From the NCBI GenBank assembly GCA_964356195.1, contig CAYHGP010000009.1:1-37127 (forward strand): a stretch of 37,127 nucleotides of DNA, in the 5' to 3' direction. Positions 17,810-25,001 of the stretch are shown in pieces; the stretch's first letter is position 1, and the number at the start of each line of letters is the position of its first letter. The notes under the pieces were generated by a model that worked only from the letters and a program-made list of their open reading frames with translations, was not told where the DNA came from and searched no databases. The translations under genes were made by a program, and so were the position numbers. This stretch comes from 2-02-FULL-48-14 sp964356195. Lineage in GTDB: Bacteria; Patescibacteriota; Gracilibacteria; UBA1369; 2-02-FULL-48-14.

Positions 17810-19384
17810 ATGTTACACAGCCTGAAAGCCAAATTTATCCTCGCATTTGGAACCCTCATTGTGGTGCTGTTCGCTGCCCTCGGGCTTTTTTTGGTGAATG
17901 CCAAAACTCAAGAACTTTCCAATGATATTTCCACGGGTACTCAGGCGTTCGCCGAGTTTACTGCGAAACGTGTTATGGAAGCGTATCACACGCAACTTGA
18001 GCCCGGGAGCTTTTTGCCTTTTACGCGGGAAATGTCTGCTATTCTTCGGACCACCAAAGATATTCCCGGTTTTAGCATCGTGAGTTACAGCGGCGTCGTG
18101 GTTTATGATTCCGCGCAGGAAAAAACCGATCGCTATTCCGGAGTTTTGCGCACGGCGGATTCCGCGACCTTGCAGCGGGCGCAATCCACTAAAATGTCGC
18201 TCTTGCTTCAAGATGGCCGTGTTATTTACATCAAAGTGGACGATCAAAAAAGAACGACTTACGTTAATTTCAATGAAGAACCTGTTACGCCGCCCGGCAG
18301 TGCGGACCGCATTATGAACATTGTGGTGCCTTACGAAAATTCTTACGCCGTGGTTTATAACGTGACTTACGCCACCATGGAAGAACGTTTGGCGAATGCC
18401 AAATTGCAAATTGGAGCGGTAGCTGGCGTGGGCGTCATTTTATCGCTGATGATTTCTTTCATGCTGGCCGTCAGTATTACGCGCCCCTTGAATGCCTTGA
18501 AGATGGGAGCGGTGAAAATTGCCGCCGGAGATTTTACGACTCGGGTTCTCGTTACTTCACGGGATGAAGTGGGACTTTTAGCCGGAACCTTCAATCAAAT
18601 GGCCGCGGATTTGGCCGCGTCGCTTGAGGCGCGCATCTACAAGGAACGTGTGGCGCATGAACTTGAATTGGCTGCCAGCATTCAGGTGGATTTGCTCCCT
18701 AAAGATAAACTGGTACTTCCAAGTTTAGAGATTGTTGGAGGTCTGGACCCCGCCACCGAAGTGGGAGGCGATGCTTACGACTACATTGAGATGGAAAATG
18801 GGAATCATCTTGTTTATATAGGAGACGGAACCGGACACGGTGTGCCTGCCGGAATTATGGCCTCCATTTCCAGCGCCTTGCTTTACTCTTTCCGTGGTGA
18901 AACCGACCTCATGAAGATGGCGAAGCTCATGAACCAGGTCATCCAGAAAAAATCTTCCAACACCATGTTTATTACCATGGCTCTGACCGTTTGGAACGAA
19001 GTCACAAGCACGCTCAAGTATGTGAACGCCGGACATTTGCCGATGCTTTATTTTGATGCGGAGAATAAAAAACTCATGGAAATCAAGCTCCCCGGAATTG
19101 CCTTTGGAATGGTGGACGACATTGTGCCGCATTTGCAGGAACAAGACATCGTCCTCAAGCCCAACGACGTGGTGGTGCTTTACAGCGATGGAATCCCCGA
19201 CGCTCAAAATGAGCGTAAAGAAGCCTACGGCGTACAACGCCTGAAGGCCATTGTTCAAGACACCTCTAACGATTTATACGCCGCCGAAGCCATTAAGAAC
19301 GCTATCCTCGCGGACGTGATGCAATTCATCGGCACTCGTGAACATCTCGACGATATTACGGTGGTGGTGATGAAGAGAAAATAA
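17810..19384 (+). CDS. Membrane-bound PP2C-type serine phosphatase with HAMP domain (RsbU/SpoIIE type)
   Basis: 524 residues: membrane helix 1 (about 7-29), an extracytoplasmic sensor (30-195), membrane helix 2 (about 200-222), HAMP linker (222-275, starting ITRPLNALKMGA), a short coiled coil, then a SpoIIE/PP2C phosphatase (about 290-524). Metal-binding aspartates sit in EVGGDAYDY (D321) and IGDGTGHG (D339), with a further candidate at YSDGIPD. Such proteins dephosphorylate anti-sigma-factor antagonists. No STAS or RsbW partner is in the window. Directly downstream of the binding lipoprotein, it could use that as a ligand sensor (inference). This is one of the few genes with a weak Shine-Dalgarno-like AAGG, about 7 nt before the ATG. 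Confidence 0.92.
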   Translation: MLHSLKAKFILAFGTLIVVLFAALGLFLVNAKTQELSNDISTGTQAFAEFTAKRVMEAYHTQLEPGSFLPFTREMSAILRTTKDIPGFSIVSYSGVVVYDSAQEKTDRYSGVLRTADSATLQRAQSTKMSLLLQDGRVIYIKVDDQKRTTYVNFNEEPVTPPGSADRIMNIVVPYENSYAVVYNVTYATMEERLANAKLQIGAVAGVGVILSLMISFMLAVSITRPLNALKMGAVKIAAGDFTTRVLVTSRDEVGLLAGTFNQMAADLAASLEARIYKERVAHELELAASIQVDLLPKDKLVLPSLEIVGGLDPATEVGGDAYDYIEMENGNHLVYIGDGTGHGVPAGIMASISSALLYSFRGETDLMKMAKLMNQVIQKKSSNTMFITMALTVWNEVTSTLKYVNAGHLPMLYFDAENKKLMEIKLPGIAFGMVDDIVPHLQEQDIVLKPNDVVVLYSDGIPDAQNERKEAYGVQRLKAIVQDTSNDLYAAEAIKNAILADVMQFIGTREHLDDITVVVMKRK

Positions 19385-19390
19385 AATCAC

Positions 19391-20071
19391 ATGAAAATCG
19401 AAAAACAACAGTTTGGTGAATTCTCAGTTTGTCAGGGTGGCCCTGAGGTCGAGTATGAAGAGGCTGATTTTGAGGAACTTCTTCAAGGTTTTGTTAAAGG
19501 GGTGACGGTTCCTCCTCCTAAGACATTTGAGGAATATACGTCGGAAAAACGTGACTACCTTGGGAAACAATTGAAACTACCTGAAACTGTGGCTGTATTT
19601 CATGGTGAGAAACTCGTTGGGATGGGAGGTCTTCGCGTTAAGCCGGTTGAATCGAAACCGAATGACATCTACATTGAATTGAAATCATTGATTGTCTCCG
19701 AAGCTTTTCGCGGTAAAGATCTTGCGAAGGTAATATCAGCAGAACGTGAAAAAAATGCTGTTGAGATGGCAGGCAAAGAAGGAAAGGGGTGTGTTCTTTT
19801 CTTTATGACTGAAAGAGAAAATGTAATGGAGAGTGCTTCCAAAAGGGACTATGTACGTGTTCCTGCGAGAGAATGGATTCAAGAAACTACCGCCGGTTGG
19901 ACTGAAGAGGAAGTTGAGGCAGAAGCTGCTGAAATGGATAACGAGTGGAAACTCAAAGTTTTTAAAAATGATAGCCATAGCTTTAAAAATACTCACGAGG
20001 TGGATGGAGAACGGGTGGAAGTTGGGACGGAGGTGGATGCTGTATTTGGAGAGGAACGACAACCAAACTAA
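19391..20071 (+). CDS. GNAT-like acetyltransferase, first of a tandem pair
   Basis: The 226 residues contain a GNAT motif A segment, ELKSLIVSEAFRGKDLAKVI (about 96-115), where R107-G108-K109 corresponds to the acetyl-CoA pyrophosphate loop. This loop is less canonical than QxxGxG, so activity is not certain. The N-terminus (FSVCQGGPEVEYEEAD) parallels that of the next gene. The C-terminal 60 residues are highly charged. It starts 6 bp after the phosphatase gene and its stop overlaps the next ATG by 1 nt. The substrate is unknown. Confidence 0.7.
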   Translation: MKIEKQQFGEFSVCQGGPEVEYEEADFEELLQGFVKGVTVPPPKTFEEYTSEKRDYLGKQLKLPETVAVFHGEKLVGMGGLRVKPVESKPNDIYIELKSLIVSEAFRGKDLAKVISAEREKNAVEMAGKEGKGCVLFFMTERENVMESASKRDYVRVPAREWIQETTAGWTEEEVEAEAAEMDNEWKLKVFKNDSHSFKNTHEVDGERVEVGTEVDAVFGEERQPN

Positions 20072-20757
20072 TGACACACGAAACAAAAGAACTTGAGGGC
20101 TTCACAATTCGGCACGGAGGTCCGGATGTGAAACTTAGTGATGAAAATTTGGATGCTTTGAACCGAGTTTACTGCGAATCGGTGTTTGAGCCGAATGAGG
20201 TGGAGGAGTATTTGCCTAAAAAAAGGGAATACTTCGCAGAGCATTTTCTGAAGAATTCTAACACTGTCATTATTTTTGATGAAGCAGAGCCCGGTAAAGT
20301 GGTGGCTTTTGGGGGAGAGCAACTGAAGGGAGTCAATCCTACGAATAAGAAAAGCGTCTTTGAGTTGAAGGCTCTTGTGGTTCACCCAGATTATCAGGGA
20401 AGAGGGCTTTCAAAAGTTTTGACCGACACGCTTGAAACCAATATAAAACGTCGTTTCCCCCAGGGTTGTATGATCGGAATGCTTACTCGTAATCCACGTG
20501 TTATTGCTCCTGCCGAAAAGAAGGGCTATGAAAATGTTGGGAATAGAGAGTTCGCCAAAATTTGTGATTGGGACCCCGACCACGGCGATGGAGCGGAAAT
20601 CATTCGTGACTTGGAGGCTAGAGGGTTCACTTCTTTGGTGATGGACGTGGAAGGAGTGTCTCGGGAACCAGACTTCAAAGGTAAAGTTGGGATTACTCTT
20701 AAAGAGGTTCTTGAGAGAGTGAGAAATTGTCTTGGGACTTTGATAACAGAGGAATAG
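20071..20757 (+). CDS. GNAT-like acetyltransferase, second of a tandem pair
   Basis: The 228 residues include a good GNAT motif A, ELKALVVHPDYQGRGLSKVL (about 98-117) with the QGRGLS loop. The beginning GFTIRHGGPDVKLSDEN aligns with FSVCQGGPEVEYEEADF of the gene before it, so the pair arose by duplication. This copy keeps the better cofactor loop. The C-terminal extension (about 165-228) is specific to this copy. It is translationally coupled to the first copy through TAATG. The substrate cannot be read from the sequence. Confidence 0.75.
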   Translation: MTHETKELEGFTIRHGGPDVKLSDENLDALNRVYCESVFEPNEVEEYLPKKREYFAEHFLKNSNTVIIFDEAEPGKVVAFGGEQLKGVNPTNKKSVFELKALVVHPDYQGRGLSKVLTDTLETNIKRRFPQGCMIGMLTRNPRVIAPAEKKGYENVGNREFAKICDWDPDHGDGAEIIRDLEARGFTSLVMDVEGVSREPDFKGKVGITLKEVLERVRNCLGTLITEE

Positions 20758-20780
20758 CCGCGGCAAAATCCAAGCTGAAG

Positions 20781-20800
20781 ATTAGCGCCCGGGCGCTAAT
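20781..20800. repeat. Perfect 20-bp palindrome
   Basis: ATTAGCGCCC followed directly by its reverse complement GGGCGCTAAT, with no loop. It lies 24 bp after the GNAT gene stop, in the 143-bp interval before the convergent kinase gene. The 3' flank TTTG is too short for a good terminator. A dimer-binding operator or a weak bidirectional terminator is possible. Confidence 0.8.
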
Positions 20801-20900
20801 TTGAACCTGTAAAATCACTCTTGAGAGTCAATCCTGATCTGTAAAAAATGATTGGGAAGATTGGCGTGCAGTTTTTCAGGTTAAAAATAACCGTCGGTGC

Positions 20901-21830
20901 TTAAATCTCTCCTAGATTCTTCCTACCGGTTAAGATCTCAAGCCCTTCTTCGGCGGTGGGCCTTTCGGCTGAATTTCGACTTAAACCCTGGAGAGCGAAT
21001 TCTATGAGGCGAGAAGCTTCGTCTTGTACTTCTTCCGGGAGTTCGTTTCCCAAGGCTCGTAAAGGAGTCTCTTTAAACATTAAACCGCTCAAGTTCACGA
21101 GCCTGTTAAACATTTCAGATCTGTCACGGGCCTCTATGTCGACAAGTTTCACCGCTTTCTCTCCTAAATATTCAAGCCCGGCATAAGCGACGGAAAAAAT
21201 ATCTAAACCTGGTTCTACAGGAACTTCAAAGATCACTTCGGGAGCGGAGTATGGGGTCATGACTGTTGTGGGATTTGTTTTCCCTGTTTCAGCCAAAGTA
21301 TCCAGGTCAATCCAGAGGGGGCGCTTGCTTCTTTCTTCAAAAACAAGATTATTGGGTTTCCCATCACGATGGACTAAACCTGCTTTATGCATAGGTGCTA
21401 AAGCACTAAGGGCTCCTTTCACATAATGGAATCCGATCTGTATTGCGGTTTTTTTATCTGCTTGCAGTTTAGGGTCCAGGCCCCATTGGCCGGTTTCTCC
21501 CGGGACCCACTCGAACAGTCCATAAGGGATGCCTGTTACTCCAAAGTTGTTTAAAGTTCCTCTCCCTATTAGAGGCACGCAGCTGGTATCCAGGCTTTCC
21601 CCTGCTTGTTCACGAAGTTTGTAAGCATCTTCAATGGTTTGTAAATGGCTGCCAAAATAACGGGGCATTTTTAAAACACCCAAACGATCGCCCATTTGGA
21701 CTCGAAGTGTGTCTACGGCTGAGCTTCGGGAGGGGGTTAGGCTGCTTTCAAGGGTCCAGCCCTTCTTTTTGGCTAGATCATCGGCGAGGACGAGGGTTGG
21801 TAAGCTTGAGAATTCATCATGTTCAAACAT
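20901..21830 (-). CDS. Hanks-type (eukaryotic-like) serine/threonine protein kinase
   Basis: A 309-residue soluble kinase domain. Visible motifs: a possible ATP-anchoring Lys in GVLKMPRYF (K54), catalytic loop LVHRDGKPNNLVF with D156, K158 and N161, a variant DFG as D175-L-D177 in WIDLDTLAE, SAPEVIF (APE, 196-198), and DIFSVAYAGLEYL after it. The Gly-rich loop is not obvious. No membrane segment, PASTA or other sensor domain is present, unlike PknB-type kinases. It has its own extended -10 promoter and lies downstream of glyA. A small-molecule kinase of the same fold cannot be excluded. Confidence 0.78.
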   Translation of the reverse strand: MFEHDEFSSLPTLVLADDLAKKKGWTLESSLTPSRSSAVDTLRVQMGDRLGVLKMPRYFGSHLQTIEDAYKLREQAGESLDTSCVPLIGRGTLNNFGVTGIPYGLFEWVPGETGQWGLDPKLQADKKTAIQIGFHYVKGALSALAPMHKAGLVHRDGKPNNLVFEERSKRPLWIDLDTLAETGKTNPTTVMTPYSAPEVIFEVPVEPGLDIFSVAYAGLEYLGEKAVKLVDIEARDRSEMFNRLVNLSGLMFKETPLRALGNELPEEVQDEASRLIEFALQGLSRNSAERPTAEEGLEILTGRKNLGEI

Positions 21831-21853
21831 TCCATCTTTGATGAGAAGCTGGA

Positions 21854-21881
21854 ATTATAACATGAAATTACTCGTAGGCAA
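21854..21881 (-). promoter_or_regulatory. Promoter of the kinase gene
   Basis: Minus strand: TTGCCT (21876-21881), a 16-nt spacer and a perfect TATAAT (21854-21859) preceded by TGT, forming an extended -10. Transcription would start near 21847, about 17 nt before the ATG at 21830. Confidence 0.75.
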
Positions 21882-21892
21882 CCTAAACAAGA

Positions 21893-23176
21893 TCAGGCGC
21901 TCACCCCCGGTACCGGGAACTTGAGGCACATCTCCTTCACCTGTTCTTTGAGGCCGGCCAGGTAGGCTTCGTCGGTGGGGTGTTTGAGAGCGTCTACAAT
22001 CCATTCCCCGAGCATTTTCATTTCAGGTTCCTTCATGCCACGTGTGGTGGCGGCGGGAGTGCCGAGACGAACACCGCTGGGTTTCAGAGGTGGATTTGGA
22101 TCGTCGGGAATGACTTGTTTGTTGGTGGTGATTCCCACTTTATCCAAAATTTGTTCGGATTCGGTTCCGCCGAGGCCAAAGCTGGCGGTGGTGTCCATCA
22201 CCATCATGTGGTTATCGGTTCCGTCCGTGATGAGTTTGATGCCGCCGGCCATGAGGGTTTCAGCCAGTACTTTGGAGTTTTTGAGGATTTGAGCCGCGTA
22301 TTCCTTGAATTCCGGTTGTAGCGCTTTCCCGAGGGTTACGGCAATGGAAGCAATGGTTTGCATGTGAGGGCCGCCTTGAAGTCCGGGGAATACGGATTTG
22401 TCGATGTCTTTGGCGTACTGTGCCTTGCACAAAATCATTCCGCCGCGAGGTCCGCGAAGGGATTTGTGGGTGGTTGTGGTGACAATATCGAATCCGTAAT
22501 CAAAAGGGTTGCGCATCACGCCGCCGGCAATGAGTCCGCCAATGTGCGCAACGTCCGCCATGGTAATAGCTCCCACCGCATCCGCCGCTTTTCGGAAAAT
22601 GCTGTAGTCGAGGTCGCGAGGGTAAGAAGTGTAACCGCACAAAATAATCTTGGGTTTGTGTTCGAGAGCGAGCGCCATAATCTCATCAGGGTCAATCCAT
22701 CCCTGCTTTTCAGGGTGCGTTTTGTAGCGGATGAAGTTGAAGATCTTACCCATGTGAGAAACGGGGTGACCGTGAGTGAGGTGACCGCCGTGGGAAAGGT
22801 CCATTCCGAGTACGGTGTCGCCGGGTTTAAGGAAGGCGAGGTAGACGGCTTGGTTCATAGGGGAACCGGAAAGAGGCTGAACATTCGCGTGCTCACAACG
22901 GAACACTTGTTTGGCGCGTTCAATGGCGAGGCTTTCAATAACATCGGTAAATTCTTGACCTCCGTAATAACGTCGTCCGGGGTAACCTTCCGCGTATTTG
23001 TTGGTGAACACGGAACCGTTGGCGGCCAGCACTTCCGGGTAGGTGTAGTTTTCGGAAGGAATCAATTCCACTCCTTCGGTTTCGCGTTTTTCTTCGCCAC
23101 GGATGGCGTCATAAACGGCTGGGTCGTTCATTTGCAGAAGTTCCCAGTTTTTTTGAATGCTTTGCGAGACGGTCAT
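21893..23176 (-). CDS. glyA: Serine hydroxymethyltransferase
   Basis: A 427-residue PLP enzyme that interconverts serine and glycine and loads one-carbon units onto tetrahydrofolate. The PLP-binding lysine K238 lies in VTTTTHKSLRGPRGG. Other landmarks: ELIPSENYTYPEVL (about 38-50), YAEGYPGRRYYGG (61-73) and MADVAHIGGLIAGG (206-219). The length is normal and the stop is TGA. It follows the 5-formyl-THF cyclo-ligase gene on the same strand, a sensible folate pairing because SHMT makes 5-formyl-THF as a side product. The long open frame on the opposite strand is a shadow. Confidence 0.98.
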   Translation of the reverse strand: MTVSQSIQKNWELLQMNDPAVYDAIRGEEKRETEGVELIPSENYTYPEVLAANGSVFTNKYAEGYPGRRYYGGQEFTDVIESLAIERAKQVFRCEHANVQPLSGSPMNQAVYLAFLKPGDTVLGMDLSHGGHLTHGHPVSHMGKIFNFIRYKTHPEKQGWIDPDEIMALALEHKPKIILCGYTSYPRDLDYSIFRKAADAVGAITMADVAHIGGLIAGGVMRNPFDYGFDIVTTTTHKSLRGPRGGMILCKAQYAKDIDKSVFPGLQGGPHMQTIASIAVTLGKALQPEFKEYAAQILKNSKVLAETLMAGGIKLITDGTDNHMMVMDTTASFGLGGTESEQILDKVGITTNKQVIPDDPNPPLKPSGVRLGTPAATTRGMKEPEMKMLGEWIVDALKHPTDEAYLAGLKEQVKEMCLKFPVPGVSA

Positions 23177-23196
23177 TGCAGTGTGGGGTTAGAGGA

Positions 23197-23239
23197 GTCG
23201 CCTGACGGCGACGGTTTTTTTAGGCTGCACTTTGTGCAG
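23197..23239. repeat. Two hairpins around a T-run between the cyclo-ligase gene and glyA
   Basis: GTCGCC-TGAC-GGCGAC (23197-23212) is followed on the plus strand by GG and eight T (terminator-like in the plus direction), then CTGCAC-TTT-GTGCAG (23225-23239). Both flanking genes run on the minus strand, so for them this is a structured intercistronic leader with no T-run on the correct side. It may stop antisense transcription or protect or separate the two messages. Confidence 0.6.
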
Positions 23240-23245
23240 TGGGGG

Positions 23246-23794
23246 TTAAGGGTGGACGAGGACTTGGTCGGTAATAATGAGGTCAAGAGGAACGTCGTGT
23301 TCTTCAATGGGTAGTTTCTCTACCATTTGTTCATCGAAGGCGAGGCCTACTTTATAGCCCTTCGTGCGTTTAAGCAATTTATCGTAAAAACCGCGGCCAA
23401 AACCCAAGCGATGGCACTGACGGTCGAAGGCAATTCCAGGGACAAGAATGAGGTCCATGGCTTCAGGGTGTGCTTCTTCCAAAATTTCACAGGGTTCCAT
23501 GATGCCGAAGCCGCCGGGTTTTAAATCGTCCCAGTCGCGAAGCGGGCAAATCACCAGCGTGTCCCCGTTCATTTTAGGAACAAAAATGTGGCGGTTTTTA
23601 TCCAAGGCGTCGTGAATAAGGCGGCGCGTATCCACTTCCTCGTCCGTGGAAACGTAGAGGAGTAAAGTTCGTGCATTCTGCCATTGGGGAAGCGCTTCCA
23701 ATCTCTTTTGGATTTCAGTACATTTTTTTGCATACGAAGCCGGCGAGAGCGCTTTGCGCTTCTCACGCATTTCCTGCCTAAGGGCTTGTTTCAT
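23246..23794 (-). CDS. 5-formyltetrahydrofolate cyclo-ligase (MTHFS family)
   Basis: Converts 5-formyl-THF to 5,10-methenyl-THF with ATP. Read from ATG 23794 the product is 182 residues starting MKQALRQEMREKRKALSP, the usual beginning of this family; a start 39 bp further up is possible but adds an atypical N-terminus. The signature GFGRGFYDKLL near the C-terminus matches the ATP-binding GxGxGYYD motif, and LVPGIAFDRQCHRLG precedes it. It is followed by glyA on the same strand and is divergent from the HtrA gene. Confidence 0.92.
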   Translation of the reverse strand: MKQALRQEMREKRKALSPASYAKKCTEIQKRLEALPQWQNARTLLLYVSTDEEVDTRRLIHDALDKNRHIFVPKMNGDTLVICPLRDWDDLKPGGFGIMEPCEILEEAHPEAMDLILVPGIAFDRQCHRLGFGRGFYDKLLKRTKGYKVGLAFDEQMVEKLPIEEHDVPLDLIITDQVLVHP

Positions 23795-23806
23795 AATTGG
23801 TAGTTC

Positions 23807-23832
23807 TGCTAAAATCCTCCAGCATTTTAACA
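23807..23832. promoter_or_regulatory. Facing extended -10 elements for the HtrA gene (+) and the cyclo-ligase gene (-)
   Basis: Plus strand TGCTAAAAT (23807-23815) and minus strand TGTTAAAAT (23824-23832) face each other 8 bp apart. Predicted starts are near 23822 (+) and 23817 (-), so each promoter lies in the other's initial transcribed region. A weak -35, TTGTTT, sits at 23786-23791 for the plus promoter. Confidence 0.5.
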
Positions 23833-23839
23833 TCGATTT

Positions 23840-25000
23840 ATGGAAAAAACATCTAAAAAACTGTCTCTTGTCCTCGTCTCTCTTGTGAGCGTTTTGTTTG
23901 GAGTTATTGGAGGTGGACTTTCAAGTTTTGTGATTTTGAATTATCTCGGGACTGAGCAGGAACTTGCACCTCAAGAGACGGTGATCAACTTTGAAAATGG
24001 GTCGTATAAGCAGGTTTGGGAGAAAGCTTCTCCCGCGGTGGTTTCCGTGGTGGCTATGAAGGACTTGAGCGAGTACTACAATCAATTTTCGGTTTCCGGC
24101 AGCACCGGCGAGCTTTCCAAGGTGAGCAGCGGAACGGGTTTCATTATTACGGCGGACGGCCTCGTGGTGACCAATAAGCACGTGGTGGGAGATGACACGG
24201 CGGAGTACGTGGTGATTTTGGATGACGGGACCGAGCTCACGGCGAAGGTTCTCGATAAGGACACTTTGAACGACATCGCTTTGGTGCAAATCACCGGTGA
24301 GGATGAAAGAATGGGAGAATTCCCCACTTTGGAATTTGCCGACTCCGATGCCATTAGCGTGGGAGACCCTGTGGTTGCCATTGGAAACGCACTAGGCGAA
24401 TACTCCAACACCACCACCGTTGGAATTGTTTCCGCTGTGGGTCGTGAAATCATGGCTTCCGGTGGGGCCGGTTTTGGCACGGAAAACTTGGTGAACTTAA
24501 TTCAAACGGATGCTGCCATTAATCCCGGGAACAGCGGAGGTCCTTTACTCAACTTGAATGGAGAAGTGATTGGAATGAACACTGCTATTGATACCACGGC
24601 CAGCGGAATTGGTTTTGCGCTTCCTTCCAACGACATTGCGAGTGTGGTGGCTTCCTATCAAGAATTTGGCCGAATCGTTCGACCATTTGTGGGAGTTCGT
24701 TACATCCCGGTCACCGCCTTTAATCAGGAAAAGTTGGGAGTTGAAGTGGACCATGGCGTTTATGTGATTGGCGATTCCCAGGCTCAAACTCCGGGTGTGG
24801 TTCCCAACAGTCCTGCCGATAAAGCCGGTATTAAGGAAGGCGATGTGATTGTTTCTGTGAACGGCGAAGAACTCACCGACAGCTTCACTTTGTCGAATTC
24901 AATCGCGGACTACCAAGTGAATGATGTCATCACCTTGGGTGTATGGCGTGACGGCGAAACCCTTTCCATTCAGCTCACGTTGGAGGAACGCACGGAGTAA
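23840..25000 (+). CDS. HtrA/DegP-type serine protease with one PDZ domain
   Basis: A 386-residue envelope quality-control protease. An N-terminal membrane anchor or signal (about 8-34, SLVLVSLVSVLFGVIGGGLSS) precedes a trypsin-like domain with catalytic triad H114 (VVTNKHVVG), D145 (LNDIALVQI) and S232 (NPGNSGGPL). The oxyanion-loop sequence GNSGGPLLN is intact. A single PDZ domain (about 290-375) contains NSPADKAGIKEGDVIVSVNGEEL. The lack of an obvious cleavage site suggests a membrane-anchored DegS/HtrA-like form. Confidence 0.95.
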   Translation: MEKTSKKLSLVLVSLVSVLFGVIGGGLSSFVILNYLGTEQELAPQETVINFENGSYKQVWEKASPAVVSVVAMKDLSEYYNQFSVSGSTGELSKVSSGTGFIITADGLVVTNKHVVGDDTAEYVVILDDGTELTAKVLDKDTLNDIALVQITGEDERMGEFPTLEFADSDAISVGDPVVAIGNALGEYSNTTTVGIVSAVGREIMASGGAGFGTENLVNLIQTDAAINPGNSGGPLLNLNGEVIGMNTAIDTTASGIGFALPSNDIASVVASYQEFGRIVRPFVGVRYIPVTAFNQEKLGVEVDHGVYVIGDSQAQTPGVVPNSPADKAGIKEGDVIVSVNGEELTDSFTLSNSIADYQVNDVITLGVWRDGETLSIQLTLEERTE

Positions 25001-25001
25001 T

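Noticed and set aside
4125..21895. Possible recoding of TGA to glycine as in Gracilibacteria/SR1
   Set aside because: TGA ends the pilC-like and glyA genes at the normal family C-termini, and no conserved gene contains an in-frame TGA.
22358..23314. Long plus-strand open frame of 318 codons opposite glyA
   Set aside because: Lies entirely over the conserved glyA gene and its upstream spacer, composition is a mirror of glyA codons, and the product looks like no protein family.
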